A stretch of DNA of 54,795 nt from Thomasclavelia cocleata. Its GTDB lineage: Bacteria > Bacillota_I > Bacilli_A > Erysipelotrichales > Coprobacillaceae. The notes under the pieces were generated by a model, which saw only the letters and a list, made by a program, of their open reading frames with translations, had not been told where the DNA came from and made no database searches. The position numbers and the translations under genes are program-made. Below are positions 34,316-45,900 of this stretch, piece after piece; position 1 is the first letter of the stretch, and each line of letters starts with the position of its first letter. The stretch is taken from the NCBI RefSeq assembly GCF_900102365.1, contig NZ_FOIN01000016.1, forward strand, positions 1 to 54,795, given 5' to 3'.

Positions 34316-35677
34316 ATGGCAAATCGAGAATTTCCTCATGATATAGAAGCTGAACGTTCATTACTTGGAGCGATGTTGATCTCAAAAGAAAAATGTATTG
34401 ATATTTTAAATAAAAGTGTTGAAGATGATTTTTATGATGATAGTCATCAAACAATTTTTAAAGCCATGAGTGCTATTAATGAAGAAAGTAGACCTATAGA
34501 TGTTACTACAGTAACATCTTATCTTATGGACCATAATCAATTAGATAAAATAGGTGGTGTCGATTATTTATTACGTTTAAGTGAATCAGTTCCTACTGTA
34601 GCACATAGTGATTATTATTTACAAATATTACATAATAAAGCTATTCTTAGAAGAATCATTCGAGAAACAACAAGAATTGCAGAAAGTGCATATGATGATA
34701 TTGAGAATATCGATGCTTTTATTGATGAAACAGAAAAATCAATTCTTAAAGTTACTCAGGATCGTAGTGCTGGTGAATTTAGAGAGATTAGGAATGTTAT
34801 TAAAAGTGTGACAGATCGTTTGAATTTATTACAAAAAATTGATGGTAATATTTCTGGGGTTAGATCAGGTTTTAGAGATCTTGATAAAATTACATCTGGT
34901 TTTCAAAAAGGTGATTTAATTATTTTAGCAGCTCGTCCAGCTATGGGAAAAACAGCGTTTGCTTTAAATATAGCACATAATGCAGCATACAAGGCAGATG
35001 ATCCAGTGGCAATATTTTCATTAGAAATGCCTGCGGAACAATTAGTACAGCGTATTATTTGTTCAATGGGAAGTATTGAAGGTTCTTCGATGAGAACAGG
35101 AGAAATTTTAAAAACTAATGCTAATAAATATTATGCTGCTGCAGAAAGAGTTTCAAAATGTAATCTTTATATAGATGATAGTCCAGGAATAAAAATAAAT
35201 GATATTGTTGCTAAAAGTAGAAAATTAAAAACTGAACATGGTCTAAGAATGATTGTTATTGATTATTTACAGTTGATTACATCATCATCTAAAAATCGTG
35301 AAAGTAGACAACAGGAAGTATCAGAAATTTCAAGAACTTTAAAAGCATTAGCTAGAGAATTAGAGGTGCCTGTTATTTCATTATCACAGTTGTCACGTTC
35401 AGTGGAACAACGTCCTAATAAAAGACCAATGATGTCAGATTTAAGAGAATCTGGAGCTATTGAACAAGATGCTGATATCGTTTCTTTTATTTATCGTGAA
35501 GATTATTATAAAAGTCCAGGTGAAGGTGAAGATAGTGGACTTACAGAAATTATTATTGCGAAACATCGAAATGGGGCAACTGGAGAAGTTAATTTAGCGT
35601 TTGAAAAAAATTATAGTCGTTTTTCTGATTTGGCTCAAATGGGACCAGGTGAAGGAATGCGAGATCTTAGAAATTAA
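34316..35677 (+). CDS. dnaB: Replicative DNA helicase DnaB
   Basis: A 453-residue hexameric helicase of the replication fork. The N-terminal domain begins PHDIEAERSLLGAML. The RecA-like motor has Walker A ARPAMGKT (about 208-215), the Walker B region MIVIDYLQLI and the SQLSRSVEQRP segment with conserved Arg residues. It is complete at its usual length. The ATG follows AGGAG by seven bases. No intein is present. Confidence 0.97.
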   Translation: MANREFPHDIEAERSLLGAMLISKEKCIDILNKSVEDDFYDDSHQTIFKAMSAINEESRPIDVTTVTSYLMDHNQLDKIGGVDYLLRLSESVPTVAHSDYYLQILHNKAILRRIIRETTRIAESAYDDIENIDAFIDETEKSILKVTQDRSAGEFREIRNVIKSVTDRLNLLQKIDGNISGVRSGFRDLDKITSGFQKGDLIILAARPAMGKTAFALNIAHNAAYKADDPVAIFSLEMPAEQLVQRIICSMGSIEGSSMRTGEILKTNANKYYAAAERVSKCNLYIDDSPGIKINDIVAKSRKLKTEHGLRMIVIDYLQLITSSSKNRESRQQEVSEISRTLKALARELEVPVISLSQLSRSVEQRPNKRPMMSDLRESGAIEQDADIVSFIYREDYYKSPGEGEDSGLTEIIIAKHRNGATGEVNLAFEKNYSRFSDLAQMGPGEGMRDLRN

Positions 35678-35690
35678 AAGGAGGATATAG

Positions 35691-36281
35691 ATGTATCACC
35701 AATATCGTGCAGGATGGTTAGAAGTAATTAGTGGTTGTATGTTTGCAGGTAAAACTGAAGAATTAATTCGTAGAATAAATGTTTTAAGTTATGCAAAAAT
35801 GAATATTATTGTTTTCAAGCCAAAGATAGATAATCGTTATTCAGATACTGAAATCGTTTCACATTCTGGTGCTAAAGTTCCATGTTTAGTAGTTGATAGA
35901 GCTCAAGAGATTTTAAAAAAAGTAAATATAGATACTGAAGTTGTAGCAATTGATGAAGTACAATTTTTTGATAAAGATATTGTTGATGTTTGTGAATATC
36001 TAGCTGATAAAGGAATTAGAGTTATTGTTGCTGGATTAGATAAAGATTTTAGAGGAGAACCATTTGGAATCATGCCAGAGTTACTTACTAGAGCAGAATT
36101 TATTACTAAGTTAACTGCTGTGTGTACTAAATGTGGGGCTCCTGCAACTAGAACCCAAAGATTGGTTAATGGTAAACCAGCATCTTTTAATGATTCAATT
36201 GTATTAGTAGGTGCAGTTGAACATTATGAACCAAGATGTAGGCACTGTCATGAAGTTGTTGATAAACCAAATAAGTTTTAG
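35691..36281 (+). CDS. tdk: Thymidine kinase
   Basis: A 196-residue type II thymidine kinase that phosphorylates thymidine to dTMP for salvage. Visible are the P-loop [14 protein letters not shown], the Walker B-like IDEVQFF, the lasso/zinc element with CTKCG and CRHCH cysteine pairs, and RTQR before the thymidine-binding loop. The start has AAAGGAGG. It is the last gene of the operon and is closed by the hairpin at 36309-36333. Confidence 0.97.
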   Translation: MYHQYRAGWLEVISGCMFAGKTEELIRRINVLSYAKMNIIVFKPKIDNRYSDTEIVSHSGAKVPCLVVDRAQEILKKVNIDTEVVAIDEVQFFDKDIVDVCEYLADKGIRVIVAGLDKDFRGEPFGIMPELLTRAEFITKLTAVCTKCGAPATRTQRLVNGKPASFNDSIVLVGAVEHYEPRCRHCHEVVDKPNKF

Positions 36282-36308
36282 ATAATTAAATAATAAATGT
36301 GAAGAAAG

Positions 36309-36333
36309 ACTATATTTTAAATATAGTTTTTTT
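36309..36333 (+). terminator. Terminator after tdk
   Basis: ACTATAT and ATATAGT arms with a TTTAA loop are followed by T7. From here to about 36600 no intact gene is seen, only stop-riddled frames. Confidence 0.8.
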
Positions 36334-36599
36334 GTTGTAAAGGGATAAAAAGCGAAAATTTTTGTAAAAAAATTCATAGAAATTTTAAATTATTAAGAAA
36401 GATAAAAAATATTTACGTAAATAATAGATAATCTTAAAAGAAAGATGATTGAGAAGACTGCTTTCAATAATAATTCTATCATGATTAGATAAGTATTTTT
36501 GATTAGCTATAAAGAGCACCTCAATAGGAAGGGAATATCTCAATAAAATAATAAAGAATTGTAAAGTTAATTTCATTATTTATATAATAGGGGTGGAAT

Positions 36600-36921
36600 T
36601 TACTTTTTTTAATTTACAAGATAAAGATAGTTTTAGATGATTTGGCTATATTAAGGATGAATTGATATTTATTAAAGTAAAAATACAATAAGAGGAAGAT
36701 ATTTTAGTTTTAGGAAAAATTCATGAAGTCGATTATAAATTTATTAATATCTTAGATGAATTAGAAAGCTAATTTGGTGAAAGTGATTTATGATATTAAT
36801 GGAAAAGTTATTGATAAGGTTATAGTTTATGCTTAATAATATTGATAAAGTGGAAAATACTGGGTTATTAGATAAGGTTAATCGAATATTGAGATTTTTA
36901 GAATATAAGCAAAATAATTGA
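36600..36921 (+). pseudogene. Decayed gamma-glutamylcyclotransferase (AIG2)-like gene
   Basis: One frame reads FGYIKDELIFIKVKIQ, a stop, then VLGKIHEVDYKFINILDELES, and after a frameshift VIYDINGKVIDKVIVYA. The order resembles AIG2/GGCT-like proteins, in which a V.G.vyevd..l..LDelE block precedes a C-terminal A.vY strand. A 30-codon frame beginning at 36829 (MLNNIDKVENTG) overlaps its end. At least three stops and one frameshift rule out a functional product. The family assignment is tentative. Confidence 0.35.
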
Positions 36922-37101
36922 TTTATAAGATGTTTATTTAAATTTTTAAAAAGTATAAATAAATCTTTAAAAGTTATAAATACAAAAAATGACAATAATA
37001 TTAAAATTTTTATATAGAAAGGGGTTACATTTCATAAGAAAGGAAGTGTTATAATTAAACAAAACTCAGATATTAGGATAAATATATATAAGGAGAAAAT
37101 T

Positions 37102-37789
37102 ATGAGGTCTCAAATAGGGCTATATTACAATATTAATATTGGTAATTGATTTATTACCACTTTCGATAATTAATGTAAAAGCTTAAGGGGTAAAATTGAC
37201 TAGGCTGGAGAGGATTTACATTAATTTTAAAGGTATCTGGAAGGAAAGCACAAGATATCCTAATCATTTTTATAGTGAGGATATTGGTATAATTTTAACA
37301 TTTGTTATACTGTGGGTGATGAATTATCAAACTATGAAATTAAATTTAAATATATTGAATATGATGAAGATCCTGATATTATCTTCACTACTGGATATTT
37401 CATGCCTGTCAATGACAATATCAACATAATTTTCTTTTAACTGTAACTAGAATAAATAATGGCTCATCTGATTCTGTTTCTTTAATAATATAACCTTGTA
37501 CTGATATGATTATTTTGGGAATCCTCTTTATCACTTGATCCACTTTTCTTTTGACACCCATGCATTAGCTAATCAAGAAGCAAGTCAAGCAAAGGATGAC
37601 AATACAAGAGATGTTTTAACAAAAGTAGTAGTCGGTTACAGGTAGTAAATAAATCTGTAAAATTAGGAGGTACTACAGTAAGTATTAAAATTGGTGATTA
37701 TGGTATATAGGGTATTTACTAGCTTATTAGTTTTAGTAATTGCAGGATTAAGTTTATTTAGAAAATTAAATATTAGTAGAATAAGATGA
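37102..37789 (+). pseudogene. Decayed cell-surface protein gene
   Basis: An AAGGAG site precedes ATG 37102. The first codons, followed after a frameshift by ILILVIDLLPLSIINVKA, make a signal peptide. Protein-like pieces continue in changing frames: YTVGDELSNYEIKFKYIE, IIFTTGYFMPVND and TVTRINNGSSDSVSLII. The end reads KLGGTTVSIKIGDYGI, a stop, then a hydrophobic segment and a basic tail (LFRKLNISRIR), as in a wall-anchored protein. Multiple frameshifts and stops make it non-functional. Confidence 0.5.
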
Positions 37790-37793
37790 AATG

Positions 37794-37833
37794 ATAACGC
37801 CTTAACTTTTCTAAAAAATTATGGCGTTATTTT
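37794..37833 (+). terminator. Terminator of the decayed surface gene
   Basis: ATAACGCC (37794-37801) and GGCGTTAT (37823-37830) form an 8-bp stem followed by a short T run. It starts a few bases past the last stop of the decayed gene. Confidence 0.6.
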
Positions 37834-37952
37834 GCATATTTATGGGTAAATTGGATACATGGGATAAGGATAAGATTATTAGTTTTAGGCAAAGAATAAG
37901 ATATAAATAGAGATATTGTATATTTGAAAGAAAGATTGACAGAGGCAGCAAA

Positions 37953-38504
37953 ATGGAAAATAAGGATGTAATATTAGAGAATACTAAAGAATTGGTCTGT
38001 AATAATGGTTTTGATAAAGTGACAGTGAAGATGATTTGTGAAAAAACAAATATATCGAGAAAAACTTTTTATAGTTTTTACCAAGATAAATATGATATTT
38101 TAGAACATATTTTAATTAAAGACATAATAAATGAACTTAATGATCTAATAGATAAATTTGGAAAAATGGAACTTAATCGACCAATTATTTTAGAACAGAT
38201 GTACCAAAATATATATGCTAATAAAAAGTTTTATAGTAAGATAATTAATACTAAGGGAGAAAATTCGTTAGAATCTTATTTATTATATTATTTTATTAAA
38301 TGCTATTATAAAATATTGGCTGATGTAAAAGTTGATAATGTAGTTGAGATGGATTATTTGACATATTTCTATTCATCATCAAGTGTAATGTTAATTAAAA
38401 AATGGATTCTTGATGGCTATGTTTTAACACCAAAACAAATCGCTGAGTATTATCAAAATTGGGCTGTATCAGCTCTAGCGAATAATTATTTTTATTGTAA
38501 GTAA
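37953..38504 (+). CDS. TetR/AcrR-family transcriptional regulator
   Basis: A 183-residue repressor-type protein. The N-terminal helix-turn-helix (about 8-52) reads VTVKMICEKTNISRKTFYSFYQDKYDILEHI, the classic TetR signature. The C-terminal ligand/dimerisation half resembles TetR_C_8 proteins with YQNWAVSAL. AGAGG lies upstream of the ATG at 37953. It stands alone with its own terminator, directly upstream of the large surface-protein genes, which it could control. The ligand is unknown. Confidence 0.88.
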   Translation: MENKDVILENTKELVCNNGFDKVTVKMICEKTNISRKTFYSFYQDKYDILEHILIKDIINELNDLIDKFGKMELNRPIILEQMYQNIYANKKFYSKIINTKGENSLESYLLYYFIKCYYKILADVKVDNVVEMDYLTYFYSSSSVMLIKKWILDGYVLTPKQIAEYYQNWAVSALANNYFYCK

Positions 38505-38523
38505 TATGGATACTGATTTAAAG

Positions 38524-38554
38524 GTAACATTTAGATTGAAATGTTACTTTTTTT
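38524..38554 (+). terminator. Terminator after the TetR gene
   Basis: GTAACATTT (38524-38532) and AAATGTTAC (38539-38547) are followed by T7. Confidence 0.8.
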
Positions 38555-38878
38555 AATGCATTCAAAAACAACTGGTAATGTTAATAGAATTTGTCAAATG
38601 TTATTATATAAACAAGGTAGTAGTTTTAATGTTGGGTAATATAAATACATATAAAATTAAAATATCTAGCCCCTTTCTATTAAAAATGTTAGATTAAATG
38701 CTATTTTAATTTTTATGATGTATTTTGAGTAGCAAATTACGTGAAATACTACCTTTATTTTTATATTTGATAATGGAGAATAATTTCATTTGATTATATA
38801 TAAATTATTTTGTTTTTTGTGGAAATAAAAAATAATGAGAATTTTAATTGATATAATAAATCATGTAATATATATAGC

Positions 38879-38931
38879 ATTTCTTATTAAACAGATAAGC
38901 AAAGAAATTATATGTTTATCTAATAGGAAAT
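38879..38931 (+). promoter_or_regulatory. Long imperfect hairpin in the 5' leader of the surface metallophosphoesterase gene
   Basis: ATTTCTTATTA (38879-38889) pairs with TAATAGGAAAT (38921-38931, one T-G), and GATAA (38894-38898) pairs with TTATC (38916-38920). It ends about 15 bases before the AAAGGAG site at 38945. The rest of the 400-bp gap (38555-38878) shows no gene. Confidence 0.5.
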
Positions 38932-38957
38932 ACTGTGAAAAGTAAAGGAGAGTTAGG

Positions 38958-41900
38958 ATGAAATATTTTAATTGTAGTAGAAAAGGATTAAAGTTATTGT
39001 TAGTGCTTTCTATGGTTTATGGTAGTTTGACATCGATTAGGGCAGTAGAGAATATAGAAATGTTGACACCAGTTATGTCGGTAACATTTGATGATGAAAA
39101 TGCTAATGATGTTTCAGGAAATAATAATCATGGTGATGTCGTTGGTGATGTAGAATATGTTGATGGAGTAAAGGGAAAAGCTATTCATATTCAAAATGGT
39201 GATGTGGCATATTCATCAAAGACAGCAAAACAATATGTAAACTTTAACAAACCTGCTGATTTACAATTTGGTACAGATGATTTTTCTATTGTTTTTTGGT
39301 ATAAAGGAAATAGTACTAGATTTACAGATGGAGGGGTAGTTAGTAATAAAAGCTGGTCTACTGGTTCAAATGTTGGGTTTATTGTAGTTGAATATAATAG
39401 TAAACTTACTTTAAATTTTACAGCAAATGGTTCAAGTCGTGATGATACTGATGATGCTCCTATCACTAATGATCATACTTGGCACCATATAGCAGCTGTT
39501 TTTGATCGTAGTGATAAAATGTCTTTTTATATAGATGGTGAAGAATTTTCAGCTTCAGATATAAGTTCACAAGTAGGAAGAAGTATCGATGCTTATGATT
39601 TTATTTTAGGCGCTGATGGTTTAAAACAATATGGTATAGAGGATGCTGTAATTGATGAATTACAAGTATATAGGGGAGTATTATCTAAAACTCAAATTTC
39701 TGATATGTGTGAGCCTTATATCTTAGAAACAAAAATATCAGACTTAAGAAATAAAATTACAGAATATGAACAAGCAATAAATGATATGAATATTGTTCAA
39801 GAAAAAAAAGATACATTCATTACAGTTATTAATGAGGTTAAAGCTGAGTTAGAAATTGTTACAAGTTTACAGGAAATAAAAGAATTAGATGAAAAATTAC
39901 AAAAAGCATATAGTGATTTTGGAAAACCAGCAGATGGTAAGTTGGAATTTGTTGTAGTAACCGATACACATGTACAGTCTAGTGCAAGCAGTACTAGTAC
40001 TCAAATTTATGATGCAGGTTTAAATAAGATTGTTACAACAATGCCAAACGCTAAAGCAGTTGTTAACTGCGGTGACTTTACAAGTGATGGTGCGGATAGT
40101 GAGTTTGCAAGATATTATAATATTATTGATAAATATGATGAAAATTTACAGTTTGTCAATGCATTAGGAAATCATGATGTACGCTGGACATCTCAAGGAT
40201 GGGATGGAGTTTATAATCGTTATATGTCATATAATCAAAAGTATATGGGTGATACAGATAAAGTATATTATGATACATGGATAGGTGAAGGCGATGACAA
40301 ATACCATTTTGTTGTTATAAATACAGAATGGGATATTAAGGATTGTTCTTATATTTCGAGTGAACAGTTAGAATGGTTAGACAGAACAATGGCTCAAGGG
40401 GCTGAAGATGGTAAACCAATTTTTGTGGCACTTCATGAACCATTAAGAAATACAATTGCATATACAGACAGCTATAATGGTAATTCGGATTATCCATTTG
40501 ATGAAGGACCACAGGATTTTGCTTTAAAGGAAGTATTAAGAAAATATCCACAAACTATTTTATTTACAGGGCATGTACATAATGGACTTGGAACTAGTGA
40601 AATTGTAGAAACTGACTATGGTACATTAGTAGATGTTCCATCTTATGCACTTCCTGAAACAGGAATTCTTCAAAAACAATTAGGTTATTATGTAAGTGTG
40701 TATGATGGAAAAGTTCAGTTAAGTATGCATGATTTTGAACATGGTACATGGTTGCCAGCTTATAATTATATAATTGACTTTACAGATGAAGTACCAGCAG
40801 GAAAAGTTTTAGATGTTAATTTTGATGATAAAACTGTAAATGATATTTCTGGGAAAAATAATATGGAAAGATTGTTGGAGATGTAGAATTTGTAGATGGA
40901 GTAAAAGGTAAAGCAATTCATATTGTAAATGATGAAACAGCTGTAGAAGCAAAACAATATGTAGATTTTGGAAAAGTAGAAGATTTACGTTTTGGAGAAG
41001 ATGATTTCACAGTTATGTTCTGGTATAAGGGATCAAAAGAAACGGATACAGAAGGAGCAGTCATTTCAAATAAAAACTGGGATTCAGGATCAAATCCAGG
41101 ATTTGCAATAGGAACATTTACAGATCCAAGACCAGGAATTGGATTAAACTTTGCAGTAGAAGGAAGCAGCAGGAAAGATACAGATCGATATAGTAATGCA
41201 ATTGATGGAAAGTGGCATCATATAGCAGCGACATTTGATCGTGATGGAATGATGACATTGTATATTGATGGTAAGAAAATAGACAGCACTAATATAAGTG
41301 CAGATTTAGGAAAAACAATTGATGTAAATGATTTAAATTTAATTTTAGGAGCAGATGGAAACAAACGTTATCCAGTAAATGACAGTTATATAGATGAATT
41401 AAAGATTTATAAAAAAGTCATTGAAGCATATGAAATAGAATCAGTGGTATCGCCATATAAAGTAGAAGCAGGAGAAAATACAGCGACAATAACATGGGAA
41501 GCATTAGACAATAAATTCATTCCAGCATATATTTTATTTAACGGAGAAAAACTAATGATTCCTACTGATGCAACAAGTTATGAGATTACAGGATTAGAAG
41601 TAAATAAAGAGTACAGTATAGAAATTATTACTAGAGATAAAGTATATACTCGTAATTTAGTGTTTGGACATGAAATAGGATTTAAAACAACAAGAAGAGT
41701 TGATTTTGAAACTTTAAATGATGTGATTGCAAAAGTTGAAGCTATTGATAAGGATCAATATACAGTATCTAGTGTAGCTGTTCTAGAAAAGGTATTGACT
41801 GAAGCAAAAGCACTTATTAATAATGAAAATACAACTCAAGAAGAAGTAGATGCAGTTATAACAAAACTACAAACAGCAATTGACAGTTTAGTATCAGCAG

Positions 41901-42664
41901 AAAATATCGAGACTAATAAAACGGCATTAGGTATTGCTATCGAAATGGCTAAAAATGCTGATTTAGAAAATGTCGTACCAGCCGTAGTCAAAGAATTCAA
42001 TGAAGCTTTAGCGAATGCAAAAGATGTATTTGACAATATTAATGTTACTCAGGATGAAGTAGATAATGCGTTTACTAGATTAGCAAATGCAATGCATATG
42101 TTAGAATTCTACAAAGGAAATAAAGAATTATTACAAAAACAAGTAGATCAAATCAATGGATTAGAATCAGATAAATATATCGAATCGTCATGGAATGCAA
42201 TGTTACCAGTACTAGATAAAGCAAATGGTGTATTGGCAGATGAAAATGCAATGCAGGAAGAAGTAGATGAAGTATATACAGAATTGGTAAAAGTATTTGT
42301 AAACTTAAGATTAAAACCAAATAAAGACTTATTAAATGATTTAATTAATAAAGCAAATGGATTAAGTGAAGTAAATTATACAGCAGGATCATGGAAAGTG
42401 ATGAATGAAGCATTAAGTAATGCAAAAGCAGTATTAGATAATCCAGAAGCAACCAAACAAGAAGTAGCAAATGCAAAAGAAGCTTTAACAAAAGCAATGT
42501 CCAGATTAGAAGAAAAAACAACTGATAACAATGTAAATATGGTAAAATCAGGAGATACGACAAGTGTCAAAACTGGAGATGGTGCAAATGTTATTTATTT
42601 ACTTACAGGATTTATGATTACTGCTTTAGTAATTTTTGAAAATAAAAAATGGAAGATGATTTAG
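38958..42664 (+). pseudogene. Wall-anchored LamG-metallophosphoesterase-LamG-FIVAR protein, frameshifted
   Basis: One giant secreted protein split by a frameshift near 40861. In order: signal peptide (about 10-30); LamG/concanavalin-like domain (about 35-250); linker helices; and calcineurin-like phosphoesterase with VVVTDTHVQ, NCGDFTSDG, GNHD and GHVHNG (about 332-560). A second LamG domain is opened at SGKNN, where the frame breaks. It continues at GKIVGDVEFVDG in another frame, then an FN3-like domain, three or so FIVAR helical repeats and the sorting signal SVKTGDGA with a helix and basic tail. The first LamG has NNNHGD at the equivalent point, so loss of one C (CAT to AT) explains the break. 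The restored length is about 1235 residues. The upstream fragment would be secreted but not anchored. Confidence 0.85.
42071..42282 (+). repeat. 212-bp identical FIVAR-coding repeat, copy 1
   Basis: Every base matches 46443-46654 in the next surface-protein gene. It encodes most of one FIVAR repeat and the start of another (FTRLANAMHMLEF to EVDEVYTE). Similarity continues beyond both ends at lower identity. Confidence 0.95.
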
Positions 42665-42677
42665 GATTGAAATTACT

Positions 42678-42709
42678 AGGTAACATTTTATTAAAAATGT
42701 TACCTTTTT
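42678..42709 (+). terminator. Terminator after the metallophosphoesterase surface gene
   Basis: AGGTAACATTTT (42678-42689) and AAAATGTTACCT (42694-42705) form a 12-bp stem with T5. The stem resembles the one after the TetR gene. Confidence 0.88.
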
Positions 42710-42971
42710 CTAAACATCATAAAAAGATCAATAGTATAAAATAAATATTGAAAATGTTATAATAGTTTATATGGAATGCAAAAAAAGTTTAAGGCTTTAA
42801 TTGTATGAATTGTAAAGCGAATAGAGTTTTAGTGTATTCTAAATATTTTATAATAGGTTATGAAAGTTGGGAGATGATGTAAATAAAATATTTTGGCTTA
42901 TAGATTTAGGGAAAATGAACAATTGAATTCTATGATGTTTTTCTACAATATGTAGTAATGGAGGTAAAAAA

Positions 42972-45900
42972 ATGAAGAGAGGAAAAAAATTTGTAGGAGC
43001 ATTATTAGCTGCAGTACTTTTGATGAATATGCCTGTTGTTCATGCAAACAGCAATACAGTTAGTGATAATTTTAGAGTTGCATCATTTAATATTGCAGCA
43101 GGAAAAAAACCAAATATTGAAGCGATGAATAGTGCTTTAAAACAAGAAAATATTGATGTTGCAGGTGTACAAGAAGTTGATATTAATACGGGACGTAATA
43201 ATTATGATATGCTTGCAAAGTTCAAAGAATATGAATATTTTACAGACACCCATTTCCAAAAAGCGATAAACTACAGCGGGGGAGAATATGGAATAGGGTT
43301 ATTAACTCGATATGAATTTAAAGAAAAAACAGGAGCTTCTCTTTCAAATGAAGGAAACTATGAAGCAAGAGCATATGTACGAGGAGTATTTGAAAAAGAT
43401 GGTAAGGAAGTAGCGATTTATAATACACATTTAACACATGAAAGTCAAAGTTTAAGAGCAAGACAGATGCAGGAAGTGTTAGATGTAATGGATGCAGATC
43501 CAACGCCATATAAAATCTTAACAGGGGATTTTAATACAGATCAGTATATTAGTGAAAATTATCCAATGATGAAAAAATATAATTTAGCAAATGGTAAAGA
43601 TGGAATTTGGCATAATACATATAATCAGGTTGATTCATCTATGAATGTATATTGTATAGATAATGTAGTAACATCAAGAAATATTAAAGTAAATGAAGTG
43701 AAGATGGTAGAAACAGGATTATCAGATCATAATATGCTTTATATTGACTGTCAGTTACTTGATCATGAAGAACCATCAAGACAATTATTAGATTGTTTAT
43801 TAGCTGATGCTAAAGAAATTAAAGAATCTGGATATGAAGCAGTTAGTTATCAAGCATTACAGGAAGCGATTGATGATGTTGAACAATTAGCAGCTAATAG
43901 TAGTCAAAATGAAATTGATGCTGCTGTCGTTGTATTAGAAGCAAAGATTTCTGAACTAGAACCATTGAAAACTTTGGAAAATACTTTAATTCCAAAACCA
44001 GTTGAAGTATATGAAGTTGATGGTAACTTTACATTAAATGAAGAAACAGTAATTAATGTAAAAGGGAGAACTAGTGAAGAAACAGAAGAACTAGCAGTAA
44101 CAGCAGAATATGTTGCTTCAAAATTTAGAGCTTCAACAGGTTATTCATTATCAGTAATAAAAGATAATGAAACAGTTGATAACAGCATTGTTTTAATGAC
44201 TGCAGATAATGAAGAACAAGGGGAAGAGGGCTACACTATTGATACTGCTAACAGTGGTGTTAAAATTGCAGCTAATCAGCCAGCAGGTGTATTTAGAGGA
44301 GTACAGACTTTAAGACAGATGTTACCTGCTGATATTGAAAAATCAGAAGTAGTAGAAGATGTAGAATGGAATATTCCAGGATCACATATTGAAGATAAAC
44401 CAGAGTATGAGTATCGTGGAACAATGCTGGATGTTTCAAGACATTTCTTTTCAGTGGAGGATGTAAAGAAACATATTGATAATATTGCACAATATAAAAT
44501 GAATAAACTACATCTTCATTTAAGTGATGACCAGGGATGGCGTCTGGAAATCAAAGGTGAAGAATATACAAACCTAACAGATTTAGGAGCTTCAACATCT
44601 TGTACCCATAATGGAGAAAGACCAGGATTCTATACACAAGAAGAATTCAAAGAAATCATAAGATATGCACAAGAGAGATATGTAGAAATTATTCCAGAAT
44701 TTGATATGCCAGGACATGCATGGGCGGCATTGGTTTCATTACCGATGTTAAACAGCACTGAAGATGGAAAACCACATGCAGGAAACTATGACAATACAAA
44801 ACCATATCAAGGATGGGATGTAGGATGGGCATCATTAGAATGTCGAAATGAAAATACATATAAATTCATAGAAGAAGTAATTAAACAGGTATCAGAGATA
44901 TCACCGTCAAAATATATGCATATAGGTGGAGATGAAGCACATTCAACATCAAGTGCCGATTACAAATATTTTGTCAACAGAGTAGCAGAAATAGCGCAAA
45001 AATATGGAAAAACACCAATTGGGTGGCAAAATTTTGATAATGCAGTAGAGGATAAAGAAGGAACAGTAACACAGTTCTGGTCAACAGGAAGTGCAAAGAT
45101 GCGCAGTGATATAAAATATATAGCATCACCAGCAGACTATGCATATATAGATATGAAATATGATGATAACTGTGATTTAGGACTACAGTGGGCAGCACAA
45201 ATATCAATTAAGAGAGGATATGAATGGGATCCAACAAACTATGGAACAAAGGATCAGGTAATAGGAATAGAATGTCCGATGTGGACAGAGACATTATCAA
45301 GCTTGGATTCAGTAAATTATCTAGCTTATCCAAGAATATTAGGACATGCAGAAATCGGATGGACAGCAAAAGAGAATAGAAGCTGGGAAGAATATAAACC
45401 AAGGTTAATAGCGCATGGAGAAAGATTAGAAAACCAGGGAATTAATTATTATAAAGATGAAACAATTTGGGAAACACTATATGTTCCAGTAAATGCTAAT
45501 TGGAAACTAGATGAAGGAGAAGGAACAGTAATCAATGATGAAAATGCCTTATATCCAGGAACTATTAATGGTGGAGTAACATGGACAGAAGGAGTCAATG
45601 GAAAAGGACTTCAATTTAATGGAAATGGGTATGTTGATTTAGGAATAAGTGATTTACAAGGTAACTGGAGTGCTGGAATGTGGATAAACCGTAGTGCTAA
45701 CAGTGCAACAAATACAGCCTTGTTATCTGGTAGTCAAGGTGAAATTAAATTAGAACAATGGAAGAATACTCAAAAAGTAGGAATTACAGAATTTGGAGTA
45801 GAAGATTACACTTTCAATTATAGTGCACCGATAGGTGAATGGGTTCATCTAGCATTTGTATGTGACGATAGTGAAACAAGCTTGTATGTAAACGGAGAAT

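Noticed and set aside
28900..36300. Replication origin near parAB-dnaB
   Set aside because: The gene order is origin-proximal in type, but no cluster of TTATCCACA boxes or dnaA gene is visible.
38730..38760. parS-like site (TTACGTGAAATA)
   Set aside because: Only one half matches TGTTTCACGTGAAACA; the left half does not. It is far from parAB.
40850..40890. Programmed -1 frameshift in the metallophosphoesterase protein
   Set aside because: The -1 frame has a TAA right at the A-rich stretch, and no X-XXY-YYZ heptamer is in register. Loss of one base is simpler.
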